Source of the DNA: Pelagomonas calceolata
Taxonomy: Eukaryota; Sar; Pelagophyceae; Pelagomonadales; Pelagomonadaceae
NCBI GenBank assembly: GCA_918797485.1
Contig: CAKKNE010000001.1
Span: 4,278,001-4,342,000 of the forward strand
DNA length: 64,000 nucleotides
Reading direction: 5' to 3'
Below, piece by piece: positions 53,820 to 63,201 of the stretch. The position numbers and the translations under genes are program-made. Position 1 is the first letter of the stretch; each line of letters begins with the position of its first letter. Under the pieces are notes generated by a model. The model was not told the origin of the DNA. It saw only the letters and a program-made list of their open reading frames with translations, and made no database searches.

Positions 53820-54680
53820 TTAGGCGAGCAACTCCGCAATCTCCGAGTATCCCTCGGATCGCGCGACGTCGGCCGCAGTCTTCCCGTCGCCGTCCTTCAG
53901 CGACCGGTCCGCGCCACGGTCCGCGAGCAACGTCGCCAGGGGCGTCGACCCCAGGAGCGCTGCGTAGTGCAACGGCGTCGAGCCGTCATCGTCGCTCGTG
54001 TTCACGTCCGCGCCGGCGTCGAGGAGCAGCCGCGCGGAATCCTCCCTCTCGGCGTCGACAGCGTGGATGAGCGGCGTCAGGTGATAGTCGTCGATCTCGT
54101 TGACATCAAAGTCGCCGAAGGCCTTCAAACTGGCCGCCCCGGCCCTAGCCGCCTCGAAGACGTCTTCGGCCGCCGGCGGCGGCGCCGCGTTGGAGGACTC
54201 GTTGATGCCGCACGCGCTCAGGTCGTTCTTGACCTTGGCCAGCTGGTCGTCCGAGGCGTCCTCCTCCGGCGCGATGAGCAGGAAGTCCGGCACCTCGCGC
54301 GTGACTTCGTCCACATATGCACGCATGGCGCTCAGCTGCTGCGGGTGCTCCTCGTGGGCCGAGCGCCAGGCGGCGTCCTTCGCGCGTTCCCCTTCCTGCA
54401 TGTTTTCGTAAAGCGTCCTGAAGGAAGGCGAGTCATTGGGCGGAGGGGCACCGTTCGTCGCCACACAGTGCAGGCCAAACAACTTGCGCTGCGCGTCGTC
54501 GGAGAGTTTGACCGCTTGAGTGTTCACGTACTCGACAGCTTCAAAAAAGTCGGCGCGTGTGGCCTGCTCCTCGGCGGCGTCCATGCCGCTCGCGTCGGCG
54601 GCGGGTGCCGGCGCCTCCGCTGCCGCTGCCTCTTTGGCGCGCCTGAGGACCTCGGGCGGGAGGCTTATCTGGCTTGCCAT
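53820..54680 (-). CDS. Acyl-CoA-binding ankyrin protein (ACBD6-like)
   Basis: 286 residues. Residues ~40-125 form the acyl-CoA-binding domain: RADFFEAVEYVNTQAVKLSD, AQRKLFGLHCVATNG, then a helix with KDAAWRSAHEEHPQQLSAMR, although the usual K..Y pair is partly altered (KLFGLHCVA for KLYGLYKQA). Ankyrin repeats follow from ~190: YHLTPLIHAVDAEREDSARL, LLDAGADVNTSDDDGSTPLH, YAALLGSTPLATLLADRGAD. ACBD6 binds long-chain acyl-CoA and links it to lipid remodelling and N-myristoylation. The dyad motif lies 183 bases upstream. Confidence 0.87.
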   Translation of the reverse strand: MASQISLPPEVLRRAKEAAAAEAPAPAADASGMDAAEEQATRADFFEAVEYVNTQAVKLSDDAQRKLFGLHCVATNGAPPPNDSPSFRTLYENMQEGERAKDAAWRSAHEEHPQQLSAMRAYVDEVTREVPDFLLIAPEEDASDDQLAKVKNDLSACGINESSNAAPPPAAEDVFEAARAGAASLKAFGDFDVNEIDDYHLTPLIHAVDAEREDSARLLLDAGADVNTSDDDGSTPLHYAALLGSTPLATLLADRGADRSLKDGDGKTAADVARSEGYSEIAELLA

Positions 54681-54862
54681 TGCTACGAGCTGTATTTGTG
54701 CTTGAGAGAGCTGCTGGTGTGCAGAGCTGCAGCGCTGCCCCAGTGCAGCTATCTGTGCTTGGGAGCGGACTGCGCTGGCGCGCGCAGCAGTCTGCGCTGC
54801 TGCTGGTCCCAGGTCGTATCTGTACGCCGAGAGCCAAAGCCAAAAGTCGTGCGCGCAAGCCA

Positions 54863-54884
54863 GCTAGCGGCTGTAAGACACTAG
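54863..54884 (+). promoter_or_regulatory. Recurrent CTAG dyad motif, copy h
   Basis: GCTAGCG, GCT, GTAAGACACTAG, 183 bases 5' of the ACBD6-like gene. The remaining 54681-55104 gap holds no gene that I can support. Confidence 0.65.
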
Positions 54885-55104
54885 AAAGAACTATACCCGC
54901 GGAGGCGTTCAGGGCACAAGCACACATCGAAAGCACACCCAGAAGGAAATAGAAGAACATCGCCGTCGCCGCCTCCGAGCTAACACTCGGGGCGGGGCCG
55001 GGGGCTGGGCGGGCGTGCGTTCACGCAGGGAGGCGTCGGTCGGGTGGCTAGGCGGCCGAGCTCTAAGCAAAGCAAAAGGAAAAGAAAAAAACACAAAAAC
55101 AAGC

Positions 55105-57642
55105 TTAGAGGTCCACGACGCAATCCTCCTCGAGCTCCGAATCGGAGAAGGTCACCTCGACGGGGGTGTCCTTCCAGTCGTCCGCGAGCCAGACGGGCGC
55201 GCGCCGCCGCCGCCGCCAGGCGCACAATCCAACACCAACGCCGAGCAGCAGAAAGCCGCCCGCCGCGGCCGCGCCGAGCGCCGCCGCCGCGGCCACGTCG
55301 GCGCCAGCCATGTCGCCGCCGCCGTTACTATCACCACTGGACGTGGGCCGCGGCGCCGGACTCGTGGACGGCCGCGCCGTCGCAGAGAGCCCGTCTTCCG
55401 GCGCCCAGAGCGGCCCGAGCGCGTGCGGCGCCGCCGTCGCCGCCACGTCTTTAAAAACGCGCGCGAAGCCGGCGCCGCCCCCGTACAGTTGCGAGCCGCC
55501 GACCACAACTCGGTTGCCAAAGGCCGCTACCGAACCGCCAAATCCGTCGTCCGCCTCGGGGTCACTTTCTGTTAAAGTGGCACCGGCGACGTACTCCGCG
55601 CCGCTCCGTCTGAAGACGAGAGCAGCGCCCGCGTTCGAGCCACCTTCATCTCTACCGGCCGCTCCCACAACCACCGCGCCGTGCGCCAGCGCCACGCTTG
55701 TCCCGAACCAGTCGCCCGCTTCGAGTGGATCGGCGATCAACTCGCGCCCCGTGCAGTTCGCATTAGCAGGGCAGTCGAACGCGTAGGCCGCGCCGGCGTT
55801 CGACCCCTTGGCGTCGTTGCCCGGCGCGCCTATAATAATTGTCGTATCTTCCACAGCTACTGAGGACCCGAAGCCGTCTCCTATCGAACCCATGCCAAAG
55901 TCCGCCTTCATTTCACCTTCTGTGTCAAAGACGACGACGGCGCCGGACCCGCGCCGGTGGGGCGCGCCCGCCGCGATCAATGACGCCTCGCCACGGGCGA
56001 GCCCGCCGATGGCGACGGCGACGCCGAGGCGGTCCCCGGGTTGCGCATCATGCGCCTGGAGCCTTCCAATAAATTCGTAGTCCCGCCACATGTATACGGC
56101 GCCCCGCTGGTCATCATCTTCATCCGCGCCCGCCACTATGATGGAACCGTGGACGGCCACGGCCGCGCCGAGGTTGGTCGCATCATTCGCCGTCAGTGTT
56201 GTGACGAGCGTGCCGTTCGCGTGGAAGACTTGTACATAATTTTCCGAGGGCGCGCCCACGACGACGACGCCATCCACAGCCACGGAAGCGCCAAAGTCGC
56301 CGGCTCCATACAAAACAGCTACTGGTAGATGCGTCTGGTTCTCACATGTGAAAAGGGACACGTAGCCGCGCGCACCAATAACTACAAGTTCTCGCGAGAG
56401 GGCCACACTGTGACCGAAGCGGTCGCCCGCGCCAACACCGTCGAACGCCGCCACGACCTCGGGATTCGCCAAAGGCGCGCGCGGCACGTAGACCGCCACA
56501 GAACCCGCAAAATCCTGCGACGCACCGTGCAGCCCGAAGGCCGCGTAGCCGCTCGAGCCGATCGCCGCGCTTACAGATTGCGCTTCAAACGTGTGGCGCT
56601 CCGCCTCGACCCAAGTGCCGTCGACGTTCGAATAGACGTACGCCACGGCGTCGCTCGCCACGGCCAGGGCGCCGTCCGTGAGCGCTACTTGAAAGGGTTC
56701 GTCCGCCTCGCTCCGCAGCGAAGTCCAGCGCGGCCACTCACCATTACTCCTCCTATATACATGGACGCGCCCCGCTTCCGTCGAGTCCCCGCCCAACTTG
56801 CGCGGGTGCGACACGGCCAACACGTCATCATGCAAGGCGATGAAGTAGCCGAACACTAATGCTGAGTCATCTTCCGTCAGTTTCGCTTCCTGCGTCCACG
56901 TCGCGCCTCCGTCAGACGTGTGGAAGAGGTAGACGGCGCCGGCGTCTCTGGGAGCCGCCACCGCAATAACAGCGCCGCTCATGGCCACGGCGTTGCCGAA
57001 CTGGTCGCCTCCACTGGCATCGTGCGGCTTGAGCTTGGCGACCTGCGGCCACGTCACGCCGCCGTTGTCCGTCCGGAAGACGTAGACCGCTCCACTATTG
57101 GATCCGGCGTCGTCATCATAATGAGCGCCGACCGCGACCACTCCTCCTGAAATAGCTAAGCTTCGCCCGAACTGGTCGTAGGCCGCGGCGTCACCTGCCG
57201 TTAATTTAGCAACTTGGGGCCACTCTCTGGAACCATCATACTTGAACAAGTAGACAGAACCGGAAGCCGAACCGGCGTCGTCGTCGTAGTAGGCTCCTAC
57301 AGCTACCACACCCCCATCAATGGCCACGCTCCTTCCAAAATGGTCGTCCTGGCCCGCGTCCGACGCCGTGAGTTTCGCGAGCTGCTGCCAGGCCGCGTTG
57401 TGCGGCGAGATGCGGAACAGGTAGACCGAGCCCGAGTTCTTCATACCATTGTCGTCGTCCTTCCAGGCGCCGACGGCCAGGACCTCGCCCGACGCCGCGA
57501 CGGCGTCCCCAAAGTAGTCGTAGGGCGACGCGTCGCTCGGCTCGATGAGCACGCCGACGTGGTCGCCCCACTGCTGGTTTTGTGGTGCTGCCGGCGGGCC
57601 CAGCTGGGCCCTGGTCGCGAGGAGGAGGAGCGCCCACCTCAT
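55105..57642 (-). CDS. FG-GAP repeat type I membrane protein (integrin-alpha-propeller-like)
   Basis: 845 residues. A short signal (MRWALLLLATRAQLGPPAAP) is followed by about twelve repeats of ~55-60 residues, each with a D.FG..VA motif (YDYFGDAVAAS, DDHFGRSVAID, YDQFGRSLAIS, GDQFGNAVAMS) and an acidic loop such as AYYDDDAGSASG that resembles the calcium site of FG-GAP blades. Near the C-terminus lie a helix (LGAAAAGGFLLLGVGVGLCA), a basic stop-transfer (WRRRRRAPVW) and an acidic cytoplasmic tail. Such proteins act as surface adhesins; the ligand is unknown. Twelve blades exceed one seven-bladed propeller, so there may be two. Confidence 0.85.
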   Translation of the reverse strand: MRWALLLLATRAQLGPPAAPQNQQWGDHVGVLIEPSDASPYDYFGDAVAASGEVLAVGAWKDDDNGMKNSGSVYLFRISPHNAAWQQLAKLTASDAGQDDHFGRSVAIDGGVVAVGAYYDDDAGSASGSVYLFKYDGSREWPQVAKLTAGDAAAYDQFGRSLAISGGVVAVGAHYDDDAGSNSGAVYVFRTDNGGVTWPQVAKLKPHDASGGDQFGNAVAMSGAVIAVAAPRDAGAVYLFHTSDGGATWTQEAKLTEDDSALVFGYFIALHDDVLAVSHPRKLGGDSTEAGRVHVYRRSNGEWPRWTSLRSEADEPFQVALTDGALAVASDAVAYVYSNVDGTWVEAERHTFEAQSVSAAIGSSGYAAFGLHGASQDFAGSVAVYVPRAPLANPEVVAAFDGVGAGDRFGHSVALSRELVVIGARGYVSLFTCENQTHLPVAVLYGAGDFGASVAVDGVVVVGAPSENYVQVFHANGTLVTTLTANDATNLGAAVAVHGSIIVAGADEDDDQRGAVYMWRDYEFIGRLQAHDAQPGDRLGVAVAIGGLARGEASLIAAGAPHRRGSGAVVVFDTEGEMKADFGMGSIGDGFGSSVAVEDTTIIIGAPGNDAKGSNAGAAYAFDCPANANCTGRELIADPLEAGDWFGTSVALAHGAVVVGAAGRDEGGSNAGAALVFRRSGAEYVAGATLTESDPEADDGFGGSVAAFGNRVVVGGSQLYGGGAGFARVFKDVAATAAPHALGPLWAPEDGLSATARPSTSPAPRPTSSGDSNGGGDMAGADVAAAAALGAAAAGGFLLLGVGVGLCAWRRRRRAPVWLADDWKDTPVEVTFSDSELEEDCVVDL

Positions 57643-57925
57643 TCTTCACCGGTTGGGCTCCATGCTACGCCTCGGTGTCCGAGCTGGGGCAGCCCGCACG
57701 CCTCCTTTTGAGGCGCTCTTTACCCTCGGCTGCTCCGCGCTTTTCATAGCGTGCGGGTTCCTCCCGCGAAGGGTGTGAGAGCCTATTCGACGTGTCGCGT
57801 AACGATGATGGCACTCTCGAACGAGATACGTCGAACGCCATCCGCCCGCGCGGCGATCTCGTCTCGCAGGAGAGCAGGCCAAAACAACACGAAGGGCTGC
57901 CCCAAAGCTTGATAGCAGACTGAAG

Positions 57926-59242
57926 ATGATCCTCACGCAGTGCGCCGTCTGCGCCACCGACCTTGGGCTAACCTTGGGCAAGAAATGCGGCCGCTGCAAC
58001 ACACGCTACTGTGGGCCCGAATGCCAGGTGCAGCACTGGAAAGAGGGTGGCCACGACACGCTCTGCAGACAAATAAAAAAAGCCGGCGGCGCAGAGCAAT
58101 ACAACGCAAACACGAAGTACACGGAGGCCGTCGCGGTCGCGGCCGAGAAATGCGCGGACGACACGAAGGGCCAGACGTGCTACATCTGCACGCAGGCCCT
58201 CCACTGGAAGACAAAGGAGGGCCTCGTGCGTATGTGTGCGTGCCGCGGGACGGCGGGCTTCGCGCATGTGTCGTGTCTGGCGGAGCAGGCGAAGATTTTG
58301 TGTGACGAGGCCGAGGAGAACAATAAACCAAAAAATCCAGCGTGGGTGCGGTGGCACACGTGTAGCCTGTGTGAGCAAAAGTACCACGGCGTCGTGCGGT
58401 GCGCGCTCGGGTGGGCGTGCTGGAAGACGAATGTGGGGCGGCCAGAGGCGCACTGGGCTCGGCTACTGGCGATGTCGCGGCTTGGGAACGGCTTATCCGC
58501 TGCAAAGCACCACGAGGACGCGTTGTTCGTGCAAGAGGCCGAGTTGTCTATGTGGCGGCGCCTTGGCGAGTCAGAAGAACAAATGCTCGACGTGCAGACC
58601 AATCTTGCGAGGACGTATCATCACTGTGGACGGACAGAAGAGGCCAACCGCATGCTGCGAGACGTGTACTCCGGATGTTTGAAGCTCAACGGCGAACAAA
58701 GTAGAGATACCCTTGCAGCAGCCCTCAACTACTCGGCGTCCCTTGATGCTCTAAAGCGCTACAGAGAAGCCAAGTCGGTGCTGCGCAAAATGATGCCCGT
58801 GGCGCGACGGGTTCTTGGCGAGAATAATGACGCCACGCTCAGGCTGAGGTGGACTTACGCGCGGGCGCTCTCCAAGGACGACGGCGCCACGCTCGACGAC
58901 CTCCGCGAGGCCGTGACAACGCTCGAGGACACGGCACGGACCGCGCAGCGCGTTTTCGGCCGCGCGCATCCGATGGTAGTGCAACTTGAGCGATCTCTGA
59001 GAGAGTCGCGGGCAGCGCTCAGGGCCCGCGAGATGCAGACGACGACGCTGATGTCGGAGACTGCACCGCTGCCGCCCAGCTGGATCGCCGGCAACGCGTT
59101 GGTCACTGGCGAGACCGAGGAGCAGCTCATGGCGCGCCTGCGGAGGGAGGCGAAGGAGATCAACGCGGCCGTCGCGCGCGAGGCCGCGGAGGCGAAGGCG
59201 CGGTTGCGGAACGAGCTCCCCGGTTACGACGAGCCAGGTTAG
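57926..59242 (+). CDS. MYND finger, RING-variant-like finger and TPR protein
   Basis: 438 residues. Residues 6-47 are a MYND finger (CAVCATDLGLTLGKKCGRCN then YCGPECQVQHWKEGGHDTLC). Residues ~85-155 form a second zinc cluster of RING-CH type (CYICTQAL; MCACRGTAGFAHVSCLAEQA; CSLCEQKYHG). From ~190 to ~370 helices follow the tetratricopeptide pattern (NLARTYHHCGRTEEANRMLR; ALNYSASLDALKRYREAKSV). The tail is an Ala/Glu-rich helix. RING-CH plus TPR suggests a ubiquitin ligase or adaptor, but this is inference. Similar multi-copy families are typical of such algae. Confidence 0.82.
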   Translation: MILTQCAVCATDLGLTLGKKCGRCNTRYCGPECQVQHWKEGGHDTLCRQIKKAGGAEQYNANTKYTEAVAVAAEKCADDTKGQTCYICTQALHWKTKEGLVRMCACRGTAGFAHVSCLAEQAKILCDEAEENNKPKNPAWVRWHTCSLCEQKYHGVVRCALGWACWKTNVGRPEAHWARLLAMSRLGNGLSAAKHHEDALFVQEAELSMWRRLGESEEQMLDVQTNLARTYHHCGRTEEANRMLRDVYSGCLKLNGEQSRDTLAAALNYSASLDALKRYREAKSVLRKMMPVARRVLGENNDATLRLRWTYARALSKDDGATLDDLREAVTTLEDTARTAQRVFGRAHPMVVQLERSLRESRAALRAREMQTTTLMSETAPLPPSWIAGNALVTGETEEQLMARLRREAKEINAAVAREAAEAKARLRNELPGYDEPG

Positions 59243-59494
59243 TGCAGTAAGAACACGCGAAGCACAGCTTACTTAGCTTCATAACTAGCCAAGCGTCGCT
59301 CGCTAGCTCTCGCCTCGCCCTGGGAAGTGCCCTAGGCTAGAACCTCGCCCGCCGAACCACATAACACTCGGGGCGCTGTCGCATGATGGTCGCGCAGACC
59401 CCGCGTCTCTGCAGGCAAATTGCTTTGATCATCAAATTAACACGTCACCGGGTACGGTAGACCATCGCGCGAACGCGCGGGGAAGGGAGGGGAT

Positions 59495-61309
59495 TCAGTC
59501 GTCCTGCTTCGCGAACGAGCCCACGACGAGGAGCACCACGAGCCCCAGCACGAACTGCTCCTCGGCGGGTAAGGAAGCGGCGAACGTGTACGCGAAGACC
59601 GGCACGTAGACGAGGAACACGACCGTCTGCTCTAATGCACCCTCAGCTAAGCCCGCCCAGTCCACTTTGGACGCCTCGACGGCGACCTGCGACGCCGCGG
59701 CCGACGCCGCCTTCGTAGTTTCATCAGCACCATACTTCAACGCAGGCACGGCGACGTCGGCCGTGAACGCGCCGATGGCCGGGCCCGCGTCCGCCGCGGC
59801 CTTGCTGATCGTCTTGGACGCCTCGGCGGTCGTCTTCTTGGCCGCATCCCCTAACTGGGCCGAGGCCTTGGAGACGTCGATGGTCGAAACGTCGGGGACC
59901 TTGACCTTGCTCACGTCGATCTTCTTGATTGTTTCCAGACTCTTGGCGACGTCGACGTCCGGCAGCTTGACCTTGGAGACGTCGACCTCGGGTAATTTGA
60001 CCTTGGTGACGTCGAGCGCCTTGATCGCCGTGATTGAAGGTGCCACCACGACAACCGGCTCGGGCGGCGGCGGCGGCGCGACGATCTTCGCCGGCTTCGG
60101 TGCGGCTAAAGCAATCACGGTAGCAAACAGGAAAGTACCAACACCAATAGCGGCCTCGGGCTTCGCGGCGAAGGTCTTGTACTCCTTGGTCTTCTGGAGC
60201 TCCTGGGACGCTTTGCGCAGGGCCTCGCCGGCCGGGACCGCCGCGTACTTCACGGCCGTGTTCTTGATGACGGGCGCGGCCGTGGCGTAGGCCTTGGTGA
60301 CGGCCGGTGCCACGGACGAGTACGTTCTAGAGACCTGCTGGAAGGCGGGCTGCTTCGACGCGACGGCGGCGGCGGCCTTGGCCTGCTCCGCGGCCTGCTT
60401 TCGTAGGAGCTCGGTTTGCTTCGCGGCGGCCTGGGTCGCTCGGGCCTGCAGCTGCTGGGCGTAGGGGCCGCCCCGCGCGGCCGCGCGCTTCGCCGCCTCC
60501 TGGGCGGCCCGCTGCGTCTCCTGAGCTTTCCGCGACAGGGCCGTCTGGGCCTGCTGGCCGAGCTTCGCCGAGACGGACGGCGCGTCCTTGTAGGCCTGCT
60601 CCAGCGTCTTCGTGAGCTTGGGCGTGAAGGTCGGCGCGGCCTTGGCTGCACTTTCAGTCGCCTTGTAGATGTTGATGGCCGAGTTGGCTATCGGTTTAAC
60701 TGCGTCCTCGACCGCCTTTGACTTTAACGGCGTGTAGGGCCTTCCTTGCACAACTTCAAAAGCCTTGAAGCCGGCGTTGACCGCGTTTTGGGCGGCCGCT
60801 GCGGCCTTCTCCGCGGGCGTCGGCGGGGGCGGCGGCGGGGGCGTCGCCTTGCGCGCGATCGCCGCGCCCGTCACGGCGACCCAGATCACGGCACCCGTGG
60901 CCAGGGCGCTGTCGGAGACGCCCGCGTCGCGCGCCGCCTGGAGCGAGGCGTAGAACGCGTCGCCGGCGCCCGCCGCGCCCGCCGTGATCGCCTCGCCGAC
61001 GGCCGGGACGACGTTCGTCTGGAACGCCTCGGCGCCGTCCGCGAGGGCCGGAACGACCTTGGTCTTTAATGCCACGGCCGCCGCGTCGCCGCCCTGCGCT
61101 AAAGCTGGTGCTACTTTATTCTGGAGGATGTCTCCGGCAGCGAAGCCGCCGTCGACGACCGCGTCTAACGCCCTAAACGCTTGTAACGCAATGGCGTCAC
61201 CAATTTCTTCAGCCTCGACGGCGTGCAGGGTCGTGTCGCGCACGCGCGTAGTCGGCGTCACGAAGGCGCTCGCGCTGCCCAACAGCAGGAGCAGCGAAAA
61301 TCGCGCCAT
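59495..61309 (-). CDS. Plastid-targeted Ala/Lys-rich helical protein, paralog 1
   Basis: 604 residues from the ATG at 61309. MARFSLLLLLGSASAFVTPT is a signal peptide ending in the ASAF plastid-import motif, which decides the start. It has membrane-like stretches (VSDSALATGAVIWVAVTGAA; IGVGTFLFATVIALA; VVFLVYVPVFAYTFAA), proline runs (TPPPPPPPTPAEKAAA) and long alanine-rich helices. The block GRPYTPLKSKAVEDAVKPI is shared with the next gene. Near the end are repeats of DVSKVKLPDV type. No known domain; probably a thylakoid or envelope structural protein. Confidence 0.75.
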   Translation of the reverse strand: MARFSLLLLLGSASAFVTPTTRVRDTTLHAVEAEEIGDAIALQAFRALDAVVDGGFAAGDILQNKVAPALAQGGDAAAVALKTKVVPALADGAEAFQTNVVPAVGEAITAGAAGAGDAFYASLQAARDAGVSDSALATGAVIWVAVTGAAIARKATPPPPPPPTPAEKAAAAAQNAVNAGFKAFEVVQGRPYTPLKSKAVEDAVKPIANSAINIYKATESAAKAAPTFTPKLTKTLEQAYKDAPSVSAKLGQQAQTALSRKAQETQRAAQEAAKRAAARGGPYAQQLQARATQAAAKQTELLRKQAAEQAKAAAAVASKQPAFQQVSRTYSSVAPAVTKAYATAAPVIKNTAVKYAAVPAGEALRKASQELQKTKEYKTFAAKPEAAIGVGTFLFATVIALAAPKPAKIVAPPPPPEPVVVVAPSITAIKALDVTKVKLPEVDVSKVKLPDVDVAKSLETIKKIDVSKVKVPDVSTIDVSKASAQLGDAAKKTTAEASKTISKAAADAGPAIGAFTADVAVPALKYGADETTKAASAAASQVAVEASKVDWAGLAEGALEQTVVFLVYVPVFAYTFAASLPAEEQFVLGLVVLLVVGSFAKQDD

Positions 61310-61451
61310 ACTCTTCGCCTCCGTATCGGTTAGCCTTCGTGCTTGGTGTGCAGCAGCGTGTGTATCTGATTTAGCACCTCCAGTGCTTTGATCTCGGATG
61401 CAACGAAAGACCCTGCCGTGAGGGCAGATGGCGCGACTCGAAATCGCGAGA

Positions 61452-61515
61452 TGATACGGTACCACGTGGTATGGTATCAGATATGGTATGGTATACCTAG
61501 ACGCCATCGACGCGA
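61452..61515. repeat. TATGGTAT repeat next to an introner core
   Basis: GGTACC, ACGTGGTATGGTATC, AGATATGGTATGGTATACC: a short AT-rich tandem and partly palindromic stretch, 143 bases 5' of paralog 1. It is immediately followed by GACGCCATCGACGCGAGG (61499..61515), the introner core, outside any gene that I can support. Confidence 0.5.
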
Positions 61516-61566
61516 GGCCACAACATCACTGGAATCATGATGAAAATTATACAGGGCGCGCGCAGG

Positions 61567-63201
61567 TCATGACTTCCGGCCGCTCGCGACGGCGGCGGCC
61601 AGGAGCGCGACGAAGAGCGCGGCCTGGTCGCCCGGCGGCAGGGCGAGGACGAAGGTCCCCACGAAGACGGGGACGTAGAGGATGGCCCGCACGCCGGTCA
61701 GCACGCCCTCCGCGTCCGCCGCGGCGAGCGCGGCGAGCGGGTTGTCCAGGTCCAGGTTCGCGAACGCGGACAGGTCGACCTCGGGCAGCTCGAAGGACGA
61801 GAAGTCGAACTCGGGCAGCTCGAAGGCCGGGACTTCCGGCTCAATCACTACCGGCTCCGGCGGCGGCGGCGGCGCTTTCTCGGGCTTGGGCAGCGCCAGC
61901 GCCAGCGCGGCCGCGGCCAGGAACGCGCCGAGCGGCGCCGCGGCAGAGGGCTTCGCGGCGAGCTTCCGGTACGCGTCCGACGAACGGAGGGCCTCGGCGG
62001 ACTTGACCGCAGCCGACATGGCCGCGGCCGAGGCGGCGACGCTCGTCGCGCCGGCCGTCGCCGCCGCCTTTTGCGCCGCGGTCTGGACGGCGGGCGCGGC
62101 CGCGGCGTAAGCTTTTGTCACGACGGGCGCCGCGGCCGAGTACACCTTCGTCACGGCGAGTGCGGCGGCCGAGTAGGCCGTCGAGAGCGTCCGCACCGCC
62201 GGGGCGCTCCGCTCCGCGACGACGGAGACGGCCTGCGCACTTTGTTCCTTGAGCGCCGCGGCGCGCTTCGCGGCCGCTTGAGTAGCGCGCTCCTTGAGCA
62301 ATTCCGCGTAGGGCCCGCCGCGCGCCGCCGCGCGTTTAGCCGCCTCCTGCGCGGCCTTCTGCGTCTCCTGGGCTTTCTTGGAGAGGGCGGACTGGGCCTG
62401 CTGGCTTAGTTTGGCGGAGACGGCGGGCGCGTCCTTGTAGGCCTTTTCCAGGGACCGCTTGGCGGTCTCGGTGTACGTCGGGGCCTTTTTCGCGGTAGAA
62501 TCGATGGTCTTGTAGATAGTGACCGCGGACGAGGCGATGGGCTTGACGGCGTCCTCGACGGCCTTGGACTTGAGGGGCGTGTAGGGTCGCCCCTGCACGA
62601 CCTCGAACAGATCCAAAGCGCCGGAAAGTGCCTTCTTTGCTCCTACGGCAGCCTTCTCCGCGGGCGTGGGCGGCGGCGGCGGCGGCGGGGTGGCCTGCTT
62701 CTTGATCGTGGCGACCGTGAGGAAGAGCGCGATGGTCGTCGCACCGGCGAGCTCAATGTCCGTCCAGCCCGCGGCATGTCCTGCGTCGACGACCGCGGCG
62801 AACGCGCCGCTCGCTGTGGAAGCGCCCGTTGATAAGGCTGCTTCGACGGCCGGTTTCAGCGCATCGCCGCCCTCTTTCAGGGCCGGCACGACTTTCGTAG
62901 AGAACGCCTCCGAAGCCTTGCCCGCGAGTTCGCCGAGCGCGGCCGCCTCGGCGCCGAGCGCGGGGCCCACTTTCGTTGTAATGAATTCGGAAACGCCACC
63001 GGCCGCGCCGGCCACGGCGTCGGGCGCGTTGTAGAGGGCTGCCAGCTGCTCTGCACTTAATGAATTAACAACGTCGTCGGGCAGGAGGTCCGCGACGGCT
63101 TGTACTTGGATCGCGCGGCGCGCTGTCGCGGCTTTCGTCGTTGGTTGGAGGAAGGCGTACGCGGCGGTCGCGCACGCGAGCTGTAACCAAAAGCGCGCCA
63201 T
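61567..63201 (-). CDS. Plastid-targeted Ala/Lys-rich helical protein, paralog 2
   Basis: 544 residues from the ATG at 63201. MARFWLQLACATAAYAFLQP has the same layout as paralog 1, with AYAF for ASAF. Shared in order: an N-terminal helical part, a membrane helix (LAGATTIALFLTVATI), TPPPPPPPTPAEKAA, GRPYTPLKSKAVEDAVKPI, LEKAYKDAPAVSAKLSQQAQ and AAKRAAARGGPYAELLKERA. A Pro/Glu block (PELPEFDFSSFELPEVDLSA-like) and two C-terminal helices follow. It is a tandem duplicate of the previous gene, diverged mainly in the tail. Function unknown. Confidence 0.75.
   Translation of the reverse strand: MARFWLQLACATAAYAFLQPTTKAATARRAIQVQAVADLLPDDVVNSLSAEQLAALYNAPDAVAGAAGGVSEFITTKVGPALGAEAAALGELAGKASEAFSTKVVPALKEGGDALKPAVEAALSTGASTASGAFAAVVDAGHAAGWTDIELAGATTIALFLTVATIKKQATPPPPPPPTPAEKAAVGAKKALSGALDLFEVVQGRPYTPLKSKAVEDAVKPIASSAVTIYKTIDSTAKKAPTYTETAKRSLEKAYKDAPAVSAKLSQQAQSALSKKAQETQKAAQEAAKRAAARGGPYAELLKERATQAAAKRAAALKEQSAQAVSVVAERSAPAVRTLSTAYSAAALAVTKVYSAAAPVVTKAYAAAAPAVQTAAQKAAATAGATSVAASAAAMSAAVKSAEALRSSDAYRKLAAKPSAAAPLGAFLAAAALALALPKPEKAPPPPPEPVVIEPEVPAFELPEFDFSSFELPEVDLSAFANLDLDNPLAALAAADAEGVLTGVRAILYVPVFVGTFVLALPPGDQAALFVALLAAAVASGRKS

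Noticed and set aside
54980-59380. TAACACTCGGGGCG shared at about 54980 and 59362
   Set aside because: Two copies of a 14-mer with unrelated flanks; no position pattern relative to genes.
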